Shown: positions 24,020 to 34,389 of the stretch, in pieces
Position numbering within the stretch: the stretch's first letter is position 1
How the letters are laid out: each line of letters begins with the position of its first letter
NCBI GenBank assembly: GCA_027579435.1
Contig: JANBPK010001054.1
Coordinates: 30,836 to 94,835, forward strand
Direction of reading: 5' to 3'
DNA: 64,000 nt
Source of the DNA: Candolleomyces eurysporus
Lineage: Eukaryota > Basidiomycota > Agaricomycetes > Agaricales > Psathyrellaceae
Notes under the pieces: model-generated
What the model saw: only the letters and a program-made list of their open reading frames with translations
Told to the model about the DNA's origin: nothing
The model's database searches: none
Translations under genes and position numbers: made by a program

Positions 24020-24322
24020 TGGTCAAAAGAACCGGGTATTGAAGATATACCCCACAGAGGACAGTGGCGCAAGGCAGTCCCGTCTTAAAACAACATCCCA
24101 TCCCTCCAACGTCTCCTGGTGAAAAGCAACAGGAGTCGAAAAACACCCAAAAGCCGCTGAGAGGGACACGTGCACCAGGACATTCCGCGACGACGGAAAA
24201 CAAGATGACAAAGAAAACGGTGACGAGGGACACAACGCGATGCGAAGTTGGCGACGATTATCGATGAGTAGACTCGTGACCAGTCGCAGAATGGGGATGG
24301 GTGAAGAGAATCCTCGATTCAC

Positions 24323-25474
24323 CGGTGGTACATAAACTTTACAACAGGCTGTGGGAGTTTGCCACAGTGTAACGAAACTGCAAAAGCGTATGACACGGAT
24401 ACGAACTTGACTAAGGTCTAGTAGCTACCCAAGTGGATACACTACACCATCTCGAGCTTGCACTCGCTCTGCAAACGAGCCCATAACAAAAATTCACCAA
24501 AGGACTGTCGCAACAACTCCTATTATACTCAATACAGTGCAGCACCACACAATTAATTACCACTCAAGAATACGTGGTAGGGCCTTATATTACAAGCTGT
24601 GCAAAGCAACATACGGAACTCTAATATCCGAGGTTGTCGCAGGAGACAGTACTAGGGGACGGCCAATGGGAACGGTGACTCACTGACTATTGGTGACAGT
24701 CGTTGGGAAGCTCCGAGAGGTGTCCATTCACAGCTCCAGGTCTACACTCGATCATACAAGTACTAGTACATCCATAAACGGGCCTGGCCGCACCATCAGC
24801 GAGATCAATGGTAGCATTCGCCCAAATTGGGGTTTGTCGAGATGTCTCTTCTACCATCATGCACAGTCGACGAAGCTGATTTTGACGGCTTCCTTCATAG
24901 CAGCAGTGCCTCTACGTTTAACTCCACAAAATGAATCGTCTCGCGGGTCGAGTCGGGAGTTTTCATCCTTGATAGAACAGCATCCCGGAAGAACGAGTCA
25001 GGGTTTGGGATATTAAACCTTACCACAGGGCAAGGGTATGTTGTGCTGTTGACGGGTTTACTTGGAGGACCACCTATATATTCCCCTTGGTGAGCTTTAT
25101 GCTACGTTATCCCTGCCTGACTTTGACGCCCAAACTGTCAGTCGATCCACTGGCATAGGATCATCGTTCCTGCTGTCTGGACTCAACTCGCCTCGAGCCA
25201 GCTACGGTATCCATCGTCACATTTGAATCGCCACATATCGGAATTCTTGCGGTTGGAGAGGAAGTCTGTACGACACAGCCAGGGTAGACGTACGTCCTTT
25301 TTCCAGTTCTCTGGCCATTTGGCGCGTTTTTGAGCTCATAATTTGGTCAGGTGTGGGGTGCCCTCTCCACCATCTTAATCCCCATCGTCGATCGATTCTC
25401 TTGCTCTTTGCTTTTGCCTTTTGCCACCACCGACAGACCACTACCACAGACCACAACAGTCATAGGCAGAAACC
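24323..25474. other. Intergenic, no gene seen
   Basis: Only a short frame (24690-25016) without recognisable domains. The segment just before 25475 is probably the promoter and 5' UTR of the next gene. Confidence 0.4.
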
Positions 25475-26501
25475 ATGACCAAATACGACTATTCAGCGGA
25501 AGATCAACGAGCCCACCACGCTAAACTCCGTGCCGTCGACAACTGGGCGCACAACGTCCCCACATACCACCACCTCGCCAATCCGTTCGTCCAAAGCGAG
25601 TCCTGCAGGACCGACTCCTGCGCCTCCCGAAAAAAGTCAAAGTCAAAAAAAGCGTGGTAGCAGTCGAGGAGGCAGGAGAAGGAGGGGGTACGATTCCGAT
25701 TCCGATGACGACGACTCGGACGGCAGCGATCACAGTGGACCTGACAGACCACCTACCCCACCGGCCAGCGCACCCGTATATGATGGATTCGGTACACCAG
25801 CCCCGCCTCAGTCCTACGTATCGTCGTACGGGTCGGTGATGAGTCCACAGGGCTATGGCGGTGACGGGTACCATCAGTCGACAACTGCCCCGCCATCGAA
25901 CGTCTACGTATCGATGCAGGTCAGGGGGAGTATGGTGTACCAGCCTCTTCCACAACATTCTCAACCGTCGTCTGTGTCTCTAGTGCACTCATCTACCGAC
26001 GACTCCAGGCCGAGACGACATAGGAGTCGGAGTCGACCACGACCGCACAGGCGGAACAGCCACAGCGTACCGGCCATTCCTTCCCCGCCTCTATCTCCGC
26101 ACAATAGCTCTAGTTATGCATACGAATACGCAACCGAGTACCTGTACTCTGGAACTCTTCCTGCTGGTCCTGGTACTCCAGGCCCTGCTCCGTCGCCACC
26201 GCTCGCGACAGCCGGTACGGGTCCTGCGTCAGGGTACTTTGGCCCTCAACCTCATTCCGCCTATCCGAACCAGGTGATGGTTCCGCAGGCTATGAGTTTG
26301 GGAGGGATGTCGACGTCGCCGTATCATGTGACGGTGCAGAGTCCTAATGGGAGCGCGAGTGTTTATTCCGGGCAGTCGGGGTATGTTGGAGGGTACCCGT
26401 CTGTTGTCATTCTTGAAGATGCGCCAAGGAAGAGTAGGAGGGATGGAGGGGGTGGGAGTAGTAGGAGGAGTTGGTTTAGGAAGCTCACGGGGGGTATGTG
26501 A
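25475..26501 (+). CDS. Ser/Pro/Arg-rich hypothetical protein
   Basis: The main frame ends at 26501 in SWFRKLTGGM. It contains an acidic Ser-Asp run (YDSDSDDDDSDGSD), Pro/Ser/Tyr-rich stretches and Arg-Ser dipeptides (RHRSRSRPRPHRR), so it is largely disordered. A start at 25475 (MTKYDYSAEDQRAHHAKLR) resembles N-termini of other agaricomycete proteins but lies in a different frame. A 61-nt GT-AG intron at 25600-25660 would join the two frames at SRGGRRRRGYDSDSD. The donor (GTCCTG) is weak, so a start at 25530 in the main frame remains possible. Function unknown; the RS-like region suggests nuclear or RNA-related interactions only by composition. Confidence 0.5.
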
Positions 26502-28088
26502 GTGGAGGATGTGGAGGAGTGGGAGGCAGCATGATGCCAGCTAGATCAGGCGACGAGGAAGTGGAGGTGATCAAGAGGGGGTTAGCGGACCAAGTGCCTC
26601 CCGAAACAATCGTTGCTTCGCGCAAACCAGAATACCCAGACCACGTTGAGCTTCATTAGCTGTCGTCTGTCGAGGCAGCGCACGTCCGCCTCTTGGATCT
26701 ATCCCTGGTCGACTCCTCGATTCATGATAAAAACGGCCGTTATCTGGAGCACTGATTTGCTATTTGATACATCTCCAATGCAATGAAGGAGATTGGAGCT
26801 CTGACACAGTGGTTCAGGCTTGGAAACGTTCACGCACGAGCCAGTCAAACCCCCTTGGATAATTGATAGAGTATGTACTCGAGCAAAATCCTAACCTTGG
26901 TGACTATCTCTCAGACGAAGAGGGCGCAAGCGAAAGGGGAAAGGTACAGACTGCAGTATGCTCGAGGGAAGGTTATCGGTCAGCGGAGAATTACCAAACT
27001 TGAACCTGAGCCGATCTTGGACTGTTCCAGGCTGTCCTTCGACAATTGGCTACGGGACTCTGATCAGGTTGTGGTTTGCTGTCGCTTTGCACTAATCTTT
27101 GGTTTACGTACATCCTAGTATAGACTACAATACCATGATCTCGTGTCAGCAGCGTCGAGATCGTCGGTTCATCACCTAAATGACGAGATATGATTGTTGG
27201 GAGGCAAACAATACTTCCCACACGTCTCCAGCTGACCTTTCCTGGGTATCATGTCTTCCTACGTCCGAAATGACACGCTAGACAAGATTCGAACTGAGGA
27301 TGAGTGGATGGGCAGCGGGAATCAGATTTTAGGAAGAACTGACGTCGAGGGGAGCCACTGCAGGCTCATAGCGAACAATATTGCTCCCTTTTATCTTCCT
27401 TCAGCGCCTCGAGTCCCATCTCGTGCGTCTTTCCTTTGTCAATAGACCGAGGGGCGTGACTTTGAGACCTTCGGGTGAGGTTTCATTGCCACATAGAAAA
27501 CGCCGTAAATTGGAGTATCGAATTGGTTCTGTTTTGAGTCGAAGAATATCTGTTGAGGAGGGAGTGGTGGAACGAAACCAAGAGAAGCAATCAACCAAAA
27601 TCAATAAGTTCGATAAATGAGAAGAGAAATGCTAATGTATGCTCTCTGCTTCTACAAGATCTTTCACTTCACTCGTCCTCGGCTTCACGTTCTGAGTCAC
27701 AGAGACCTGAAAATGAAGGAAAGAGCTCGGCGTCGAGAGTGGGATACCAGCCTGTTCCTGAGTCCACAAACACAAGGCTAGACGATACCAATTTTATGTC
27801 CTTGAGAGGAGGGGCTTTACGCAGAGAGTGGAGTGTAGACGTTAGGGATATGGGTATAGTATAATGAAGGGAAGTATTGAGGGAAAGGTTCGGGTCGAAG
27901 GGCAATGGTACGATGACGAGTCGCTGAGGTGTTGCCTAAGGAGGACTTGCATAGGAAGGGCCGGATGATGGCGTCGTATTCGAAAGGAAATTGGCGAGGA
28001 GAGAACGAAGCGTGGTGTCGACCGAAGCATCGCTGTTGTGTGGCTGGAGTGTCCGAGGAAAAGTTGAATTTGAGACTCGTGGACCAGA
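26502..28088. other. Unassigned stretch
   Basis: Small frames on both strands (for example 26873-27118, 27553-27864 and 27817-28155 minus) show no recognisable domain. The stretch just before 28089 could hold the start of the truncated R-like gene but no leader or repeats of that family are visible. Confidence 0.3.
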
Positions 28089-28800
28089 ATGGACAAAAAA
28101 GTAGCAACTGCCATGCGAGAGCAGAGGAACATAAAAAAGACCAAGAAGGTATCAAAGCGAAATGGGAAGAAACTCAAGAAAGGCCGTGACTATAAAGGAC
28201 CGCTGTCAGGCCTGGCGGATACCGACAAGACGCGGGTGCACAATTCCTTGGAAGGAGCTGGAAACAAGCACAAAGTTACTCAGAATCTTCCAGGAAGGAA
28301 AGATACGTTAAAGGGCCACGGAGGTACAGTCGCTCAATCCGTATCAACAACGTTCTAAAGATTCTGAAACCCATTGCTATCAGTCACCCGCACTGGAAAA
28401 GCAGCTCGCTTAGCTGTTCACAACTCACACTTTCATTCTTCAGCGCCCTTGGGTGTTGTCCCACCAATTAACGCTGGACAGGTACGTATATCTTCACAAT
28501 ATATACAGCAATAACCGTGCAAGGTCCTGAGCTGACACATTCTCAGCCTAAGCACTTTGGAAACTTTAAATATCGACTCAACCGCCCGAACGAGAGTTTG
28601 AGGCGAAGGCAAACGACAAGGATCATTATAAGATGCAAGATGATCCTCACCGTCCACCTTCGCACTATCCGGGAGCTGACTTTGGCAGACCGGGGACTCC
28701 GAAACCGAAGTCGGGTACTCCCAAATCTCTCCCTGCACGGCTTAAGACGCCACCTGCGCCACGTCCTAATGCGTGGACTAAGAACAAGTCCAGAACTTAG
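28089..28800 (+). pseudogene. R-family fragment without leader or repeats
   Basis: The segment VATAMREQRNIKKTKK, then TDKTRVHNSLEGAGNKHKVT and NLPGRKDTLKGHGG, aligns with the part of R1 that follows its Gly/Arg region. After an intron, AARLAVHNSHFHSS and PKHFGNFKY align with the next two R1 exons. Beyond that, the R1-like tail is lost: one frame runs to 28810 with no similarity, and another, out of phase, gives a Pro/Lys-rich end (GTPKPKSGTPKS). No signal peptide or Lys-Ala-Pro repeats are found upstream. It is a truncated or rearranged paralog, possibly frame-shifted near 28590. Confidence 0.5.
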
Positions 28801-28810
28801 GGGTGCATAG

Positions 28811-29149
28811 GGTCGATGTCAGTTGTAGTAATAAATAATCTATTACTCAAGACTCCTAGATGACGTTTAGGAATCCCTCAAGGAATGGTTCGTCTCCACT
28901 CAGTTATCTCGGTGTTACAACCAGTGAACGAGCATAAAGCTGAAAGTCGAGAGTAATAAGGTCATGAGAGATAAATGACAACGTATATGAGCTCTTCAGG
29001 AAATACGTGGCCACTTGCAATCTAATTCGAAATGACGACTTCAAGGAACAACATTATACGGAAAAAACAATAGACATCAATTGTAATTCATCGGCCAAGC
29101 GACCTTTCTAATTAAGTGAGACTTAGTACCGCGTATGCGCACGATACGA
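28811..29149. other. Intergenic, no gene seen
   Basis: AT-rich spacer between the R-like fragment and gene X. Nothing recognisable. Confidence 0.4.
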
Positions 29150-30021
29150 CTACTCCGATCGCCGCTCGACAAACAACTCTCTCCAAACCTCTTCGACTGA
29201 GCGCTCTTTCCTATCGTGCTTCTCTACATCCAAAATGACCCTCTAAAGAAATAAAGCGAGTGCATGAGTAACTCAACGTATTAGCTGTCATGCGGGAAGA
29301 ACTTACCTCGAGAAGCACCACTGCAGGCTTATATCGAACGATATTGCGCTTCTTCAGCTCCTTTAACGCATTGAGCACAGTATCGTATGTTTCCCCTTCG
29401 TCAGGAAGGTACATCGTAGACGCAAATTGCTCGGCACCAAGTATTGCGAAGAATACCAGTGCTGCAATCGCGCTGATCTCCTGCACATCCTTATCTTCGA
29501 CTCCTTCACAGTCACCCATTTGGAGACCCTCGAGTGTCATCTCGTATCAGTCGCCAATTTTCATGAAGTCCAGCTTCCGTGTGGCTGCGGTAAGGAACGA
29601 AGACGTGATGATCGGGTGAACTTTGGGCGCTTCTCCGTCCGCGTCGATAAAGATTCGTTTTTCTCCTGGGTAGGCGGGATTGTAATAGCCGTAAGTTGTG
29701 ATTATATCTCCGAAGGTGTAGAGATAGAGATTGAAAAGTACCTCAGGACCGTTTACTCCATCCGGGACCTCGAGCGTGCCGACTTCTTCGAAAGACGACT
29801 TGAGCCTCGACATCACCGCTTCGATGCGGGACGGGTGGTCGACACCAAATGACCATGTCGTGTAGGCGAGGGCCGATGGAACAGATACTGTTAAATTCTT
29901 CTTGAGTATTGAGGAGAGCTCTATGGGAGCGAACGATGTCGAGAAGAAGGTTCGAAAAAATTCTCCTGCGCTTACGAGANTTTTTTTCATAGGATTGGTT
30001 CTCATCGATTACAAGATCCAT
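29150..30021 (-). CDS. Gene X: lineage-specific hypothetical protein with an in-frame stop
   Basis: It starts MDLVIDENQSYEK at 30021. The N at 29980 interrupts the frame; ignoring it leads straight into VSAGEFFRTFFSTSF. Readable segments include LTVSVPSALAYTTWSFGVDH, PSRIEAVMSRLKSSFEEVG, NLYLYTFGDIITTYGYYNP and ATRKLDFMKIGD. An in-frame TGA follows, then the same frame continues YEMTLEGLQMGDCEGVEDKD and TVLNALKELKKRN up to a spliced last exon ending ELFVERRSE at TAG 29150-29152. A TGG-to-TGA change would explain it. There is no signal peptide, so it is probably cytosolic. A fragment of a second X lies at 47683. Both sit divergent from an R gene. Function unknown. Confidence 0.5.
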
Positions 30022-31055
30022 GATGTCTGTATGAAAGGGAGGTAAGATCCTGAATTATATGTGTGAGTTACAGGGAGTGGATTATCAAGGGGATTGGTCG
30101 AAAATCTGGGCTGAACGGGATGCTCTGCTTGTATCTATGTTATGATGAGCGCTTCATCTGCTCGCCTGATTGCTGATCATCAAACCGACTAACATGATAT
30201 TTCGAACATCTGATTTTCCCCTGTCGTCAGACACACAGCCTAGCCTGCCACGTCTCAAGAAACGGTGAAAGACGAAACGAGATACAGTGCATTCTTATTC
30301 CAGATTGACGACCCAGGACATCCTGCTTTGTCGTTTAGGATGTACCAGATATTCAGATCGAGTCGCGGCGAGTTGCCGCCATGGATGAGATATTGGACGT
30401 TCGGAGCTGTGCATGACTGGGCGGCTCCCTGGCTGTGCGGTCGACGATGTCGGCCTGTTCGTGCTCCATGAATATCGTATCATATCATGATCATAATTTC
30501 AGAGCGCCGTCTTCCAATCCTTCAACATAGTTCGCTGACAGAATGGCGATGCATCAAAGTTTTGGAACTATGATAATCAGTGACTTTGAGTTCAACACCT
30601 TCCATACTTGTATACAGCCAAGGGGAAAGAAACAATGACACGCCGAATAAACCGATCGACGTGAGTGTCAATGCGAATTAGAGCGGCCACAAGGGCCAGG
30701 GTTCCAGATCTGGCAGACTGTATTCGTCGAACGGAACAGGAGTGCCGTAAAAGTAGAATGAATCTGAATCTTTAACGTCTTTCGTAGCCTTAATTCGAGC
30801 GGCCATGAGAAAGATTTGCTTTCTTGCGTCAGCTGTAAGAAATGCGGTATGTGGTTATCGAACGCCAGCTGTCTGACAGGATTGCAATCCAATCAAACCT
30901 TACTGAAGATAATATGCGCATTGTCCGAGAGTAGTGCAATCAAACCTTACATGATAGCAATATATAAAGGCCTGTATGTCGTTGTTGACCTCCCTCAGCG
31001 AGCCGGTCTCCTCCACTCTCCTTAGCTGGTCTAGTTGAATCGACTCTGAGCAAGC
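30022..31055. promoter_or_regulatory. Divergent intergenic region between X and R1
   Basis: About 1 kb with no convincing gene. The R1-proximal 110 nt are strongly conserved with the same position upstream of R2 (reverse strand, 46613-46720): a TATAAAGGC core, then a shared block with CAGCGAGCCGGTCTCCTCCA and CTTAGCTGGTCTAGTTGAA. This points to a kept core promoter and 5' UTR after duplication. Confidence 0.55.
30961..30968 (+). promoter_or_regulatory. TATA box of R1
   Basis: TATATAAA, 88 nt upstream of the R1 ATG and conserved in the R2 promoter. Confidence 0.55.
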
Positions 31056-33013
31056 ATGCATTTCCTTGCATTGCTCGCCCTGATGGCGACATCGCTTGCA
31101 ACCTTTGTTACCGCTGCGCCAGTGTCACTCCCACTGGATGGGGATGTAGCTGTGTTGAACCGTGACTTTGTCGACTCTGATAACCAAGGTGTGTTGGTCT
31201 CTGTTCAGATTATCTAGTATTTGGGGATGATGTTAACAAATGTGGTGACGGTCATATAGATTTGGAACGACGTGAGCCAAGGGCTCGAGCACCATCTCTC
31301 AAATCGGCCGCCCTAGTCAAAGCACCTCCTGAGGCTCCAGCCAAGGTCCCGGCGAAGGCACCTGCTAAAACCCCGGCAAAGGCCCCGGCAAAGGCACCTG
31401 CTAGGGCCCCAGCCAAGGGACCTGCTAAGGCTCTGGCGAAGGCACCTTCTCGGGCTCCAGCCAAGACTTCTCCACCCACTCAGAAGAGGCCGACTGTGAA
31501 AGCTCCTAGTCGTGCACCAGTCAAAGCTCCCGGGAAGCCAGCTACAAGAACACCGGCCGTCAAAGCTCCCTCCAACCGTCTCACCAAAACCCCTGCATCC
31601 AAGCGCCCCGCCGCACCAGCCAAGGGAGCTGGTCAAGTAAACGCCAAGTCTGCCGGGAAACAGCCTACCGGTGCCAAAGGTGTAGTCAAGCGCCCATCTT
31701 CCCCACCTCGAACCGCGAGTACCGGAAGACAAGCCAAGCCGCGTAGCGCCACTCCCAAGCCTGCATCTGGTAAACCGACCAGCGTACGTCAACCAGTTCC
31801 TCAACGTGGCTCATCTGCGTCGAAGCGACCTGTCAAGGCTCCCGCTAATGCCGGCGCGAAGGGCTCGAATGGCCCAGCTCGACGACCCTCGACTTNCCCC
31901 CGCTCGCTCTCCCAAGTCCAATGCGCCCAAATCGGCTTCCCAACGACCGGCGTCGGTGAAGACGTCCAGCAAACCTTCTTCCAACGTCCCGGCCGGTAAA
32001 AAAGCACCTGCAAGTAATCTCCCGACTGGTGGAGGTGGTGTTCAACGATCGGGACGAGGAGGTCGAGGAGGAAACCCAGCTCGAGGAGGCGGAGGCGGAG
32101 GCGGTCTAGCTAGAGGAGGAGGAGGAGGAGGTCGAGGAAATCGTGGTGGTCGAGGAGGACGTGGTGGAGCTGGAGGAGGAGGAGGACCTCCCGGACCTCC
32201 TGCCGGTGGAGCTCCCGCACCTGCCGCAGGTGGAAGACCCCAGGGTGATATCAACCAGAAGGCTGCTCAGCTCCATCGTGAGCAACTGGCCTGGAAGAAA
32301 AAAAAAACCCGCGCCAGACGACAAGGAGCCAGGGACGGGAGAAACTGGAAGCAAGTTTTGCGCGACAAAGGCCAACCGACCAAGAAAGCTACCTCGTGGC
32401 AAGGTTGGAATGCCGCCGATAAGCAACGTGTTCACGGCGCCATCAGCCAGGCCGGACGCGATCAGAAAGCCACCACCAACCTTCCTGCGAGAAATGCCCA
32501 GTTCAGATTGAATAACAACGGACGTAAGTGCTACCTCTGACTTTATGGTTCGTTCAGCCAGATTGATTTCGGTGTTGCTCCAACAGCTGTCTTGGCTACA
32601 GGAAAAGACGCTCGTGTTGCCGTTCTCAACTCTCACCTGCACCAATCTTCTCCCATCGTCACGGACCCAACGGTCAACCCACCACGGGACACGGTACGCT
32701 TTAAATTCATTGCAGCCAAACAAACGAGAGACTAACGATCACACTCCTTCAGCCACAACATTTCCGCAACGTGAGATACCCAGCCGGTCACCCCCAGGCG
32801 GGATCTCGTCCCTTGCCTAACTCCCATTGGGGACAAAACAACGAACTCAGCGAGTTCCCAGTGACGGGAAATCCTGGTGGGTACAGTGGAGGCCCTCAAG
32901 GAAAGGTCCGGGTCATCACGAAAGACAAGGACCTAACGAGACCTGCTAATTTCGAAGGTTTAGTGGGCCATGCGAACGAGAGAACCAACTACCATTATCA
33001 GCTGCAGTCGTGA
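31056..33013 (+). CDS. R1: secreted Lys/Ala/Pro-repeat protein with a putative T1-type ribonuclease tail
   Basis: Exons read 31056-31188, 31260-32523, 32587-32693 and 32753-33013. The order is: signal peptide (MHFLALLALMATSLATFVTA); short propeptide with DGDVAVLNRDF; LERRE, a likely Kex2 site; a Lys-Ala-Pro repeat region; a Gly/Arg-rich RGG-like stretch (32040-32200); a basic segment (WKKKKTRARRQGARDGR); and a compact C-terminal domain. In the last exon, ELSEFPV, GGYSGGPQGKVRVI and EGLVGHANERTNYHY follow the order and spacing of the Glu, Arg and His catalytic motifs of the RNase T1/U2 (barnase-like) family, and RYPAGH could hold the other His. The domain has no cysteines, unlike most secreted fungal members. 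The N at 31896 breaks the frame; ignoring it restores it. Secreted nuclease effector or toxin is inference. Confidence 0.6.
31290..31560 (+). repeat. Lys-Ala-Pro coding repeats in R1
   Basis: Short tandem units encoding variations of Lys-Ala-Pro-Ala (GCCAAGGCACCT-like DNA units of about 12 nt) with Arg and Thr substitutions. They produce long false frames on the opposite strand. Composition is cationic and proline-rich, so a nucleic-acid or cell-wall binding role is possible but unproved. Confidence 0.7.
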
Positions 33014-33589
33014 AAGTCCTGATTGAACGTTGACCCATCTCAGAGATCCTTAGGAAGCGCTAATGCCGTCCTCCAATGTATACTATTCAATGTGGTTATA
33101 CTAGTGTTCGATGAAGAGAGCGGTTGTAGTATGCTGAGGCGATGAGTAACACGGCAGAGACGGGTTTGAAACCCGAAACGTTCATAGATTGACGAAATAA
33201 TCGTGATGCACGACATAGCAAAGGCCGATTCAAATACNAAAAACACTCGAGGTCCTCATTCGTTATTTCATTCATGAACTACAGTCGTTAAACATGCATA
33301 CAAAGTCGAAAGTCGAAGCTGTAAGAGTTCGCATACCAATGCATATGAGGGGCAAATAAATATCATGAGTAAAGGGACAGATAAATAGAGAGGATGCGTG
33401 AGTTGTTGATGTTGTTGTCGGTCAAGTCAAGGTCAAGGTCAAAGTTCTATGCAAGGTAGCGAACGATATGGAGAGGAAACGAAGAAAAAGAGTACGTCTG
33501 ATGAAGAGAAGGGGAGAAAAAAGAATTCAAGTTACACAGAAAACAAAAAGTTTTAGCTTCCGGGTCCGATTAAGACTCGCTGCCCAAAC

Positions 33590-33805
33590 ATGCTCCTCAA
33601 GGCCATATCCCTCTTCCTCGCTTTCACCTTTCTAATTGCACAAGACGGCAAAACCCCATCCGGGAGAGAGGTCGACGTCAAGAACGATCAGACTTCCCAT
33701 CACCAGTCCGTTGCTGGCATCCACCAACATGTGGCGAGTGATGGCCAGGATATGTCGACGAACAGTGAAGCGGGGAGGGCAGACGAAAAGGCATGGACAT
33801 GGTAA
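33590..33805 (+). CDS. Possible small secreted protein
   Basis: 71 codons with a hydrophobic start typical of a signal peptide and a hydrophilic, Asp/Gln/His-rich remainder. No cysteines and no known family. It overlaps longer minus-strand frames and may be chance. Confidence 0.25.
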   Translation: MLLKAISLFLAFTFLIAQDGKTPSGREVDVKNDQTSHHQSVAGIHQHVASDGQDMSTNSEAGRADEKAWTW

Positions 33806-34291
33806 CAAGGGAAGGGGTCTGGTTAGAGGTTGCGTTGGGTAAAGGGTATAAAGGAATAGTCGAATGATGTGATATGTTGACGACGACGAGAATAGTTGAG
33901 GGATAACGTGCACAAGAGAGCGAGGTGTGTCGACCGAAGCGAGCCCGTCCTGGTTGTATGGATCGAGTCGGGGGTCGATCGCAAACTCGCGGACAAGGCC
34001 GGACACAACGGTTGGCACCCTGAGGGGATGTCGACGGTAGAGCTAGGATCTGCTCGAAGAGGTGTTCGGGAACGAGGCTGGGGAGTTACCTGGCGCCTGA
34101 TGCGCTCAACCCTGGCCTCGTGCACCGTCCCTCGAATTGACCAGTTTCGGTCATGTTGGCCCGCCTTAGGGTATGCAAAATAAGCCTTTGAGGCTAATAA
34201 TAGCCTCGAGTTCAAACTGAAGTGTTGCTCATTACTGGCAGTTGTAAGACATTAAGAAGGTTTCCTACGGCAGACTGGATTCATGACTAAG

Positions 34292-34325
34292 TCATGGGCG
34301 CTCCTGAACGTACGTAACTTTCCAG
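34292..34325 (+). promoter_or_regulatory. Shared GMC promoter block (copy 2)
   Basis: TCATGGG, a short C-rich spacer, then ACGTACGTAACTTTCCAG. The same block occurs upstream of GMC copies 3 and 4. Confidence 0.4.
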
Positions 34326-34389
34326 CATAGAGATATTAAAATGAGCCTGACTACCTGCAACTAGCATCGTATCATCCATCGCCCCCTTT

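Larger units (their letters stand above)
33014..34389. other. Intergenic between R1 and GMC copy 2
   Basis: No firm gene. A small frame at 33590-33805 starts MLLKAISLFLAFTFLIAQDG, which could be a signal peptide of a 71-residue secreted protein, but there is no further support. From about 34095 the sequence is the left part of a duplicated unit whose second copy starts near 37876. The N at 33238 lies here. Confidence 0.35.

Noticed and set aside
29541..29549. Selenocysteine at the TGA of gene X
   Set aside because: Agaricomycetes are not known to have the selenocysteine machinery, and a TGG-to-TGA change is simpler.
31313..32254. Minus-strand Gly/Ser/Arg-rich and poly-Pro frames across R1
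   Set aside because: They are reverse readings of the Lys-Ala-Pro and Gly/Arg coding repeats; the signal peptide, introns and paralogy support the plus strand.
33161..33185. tRNA-like GTTTGAAACCCGAAAC segment
   Set aside because: No cloverleaf arms or anticodon stem could be built around it.
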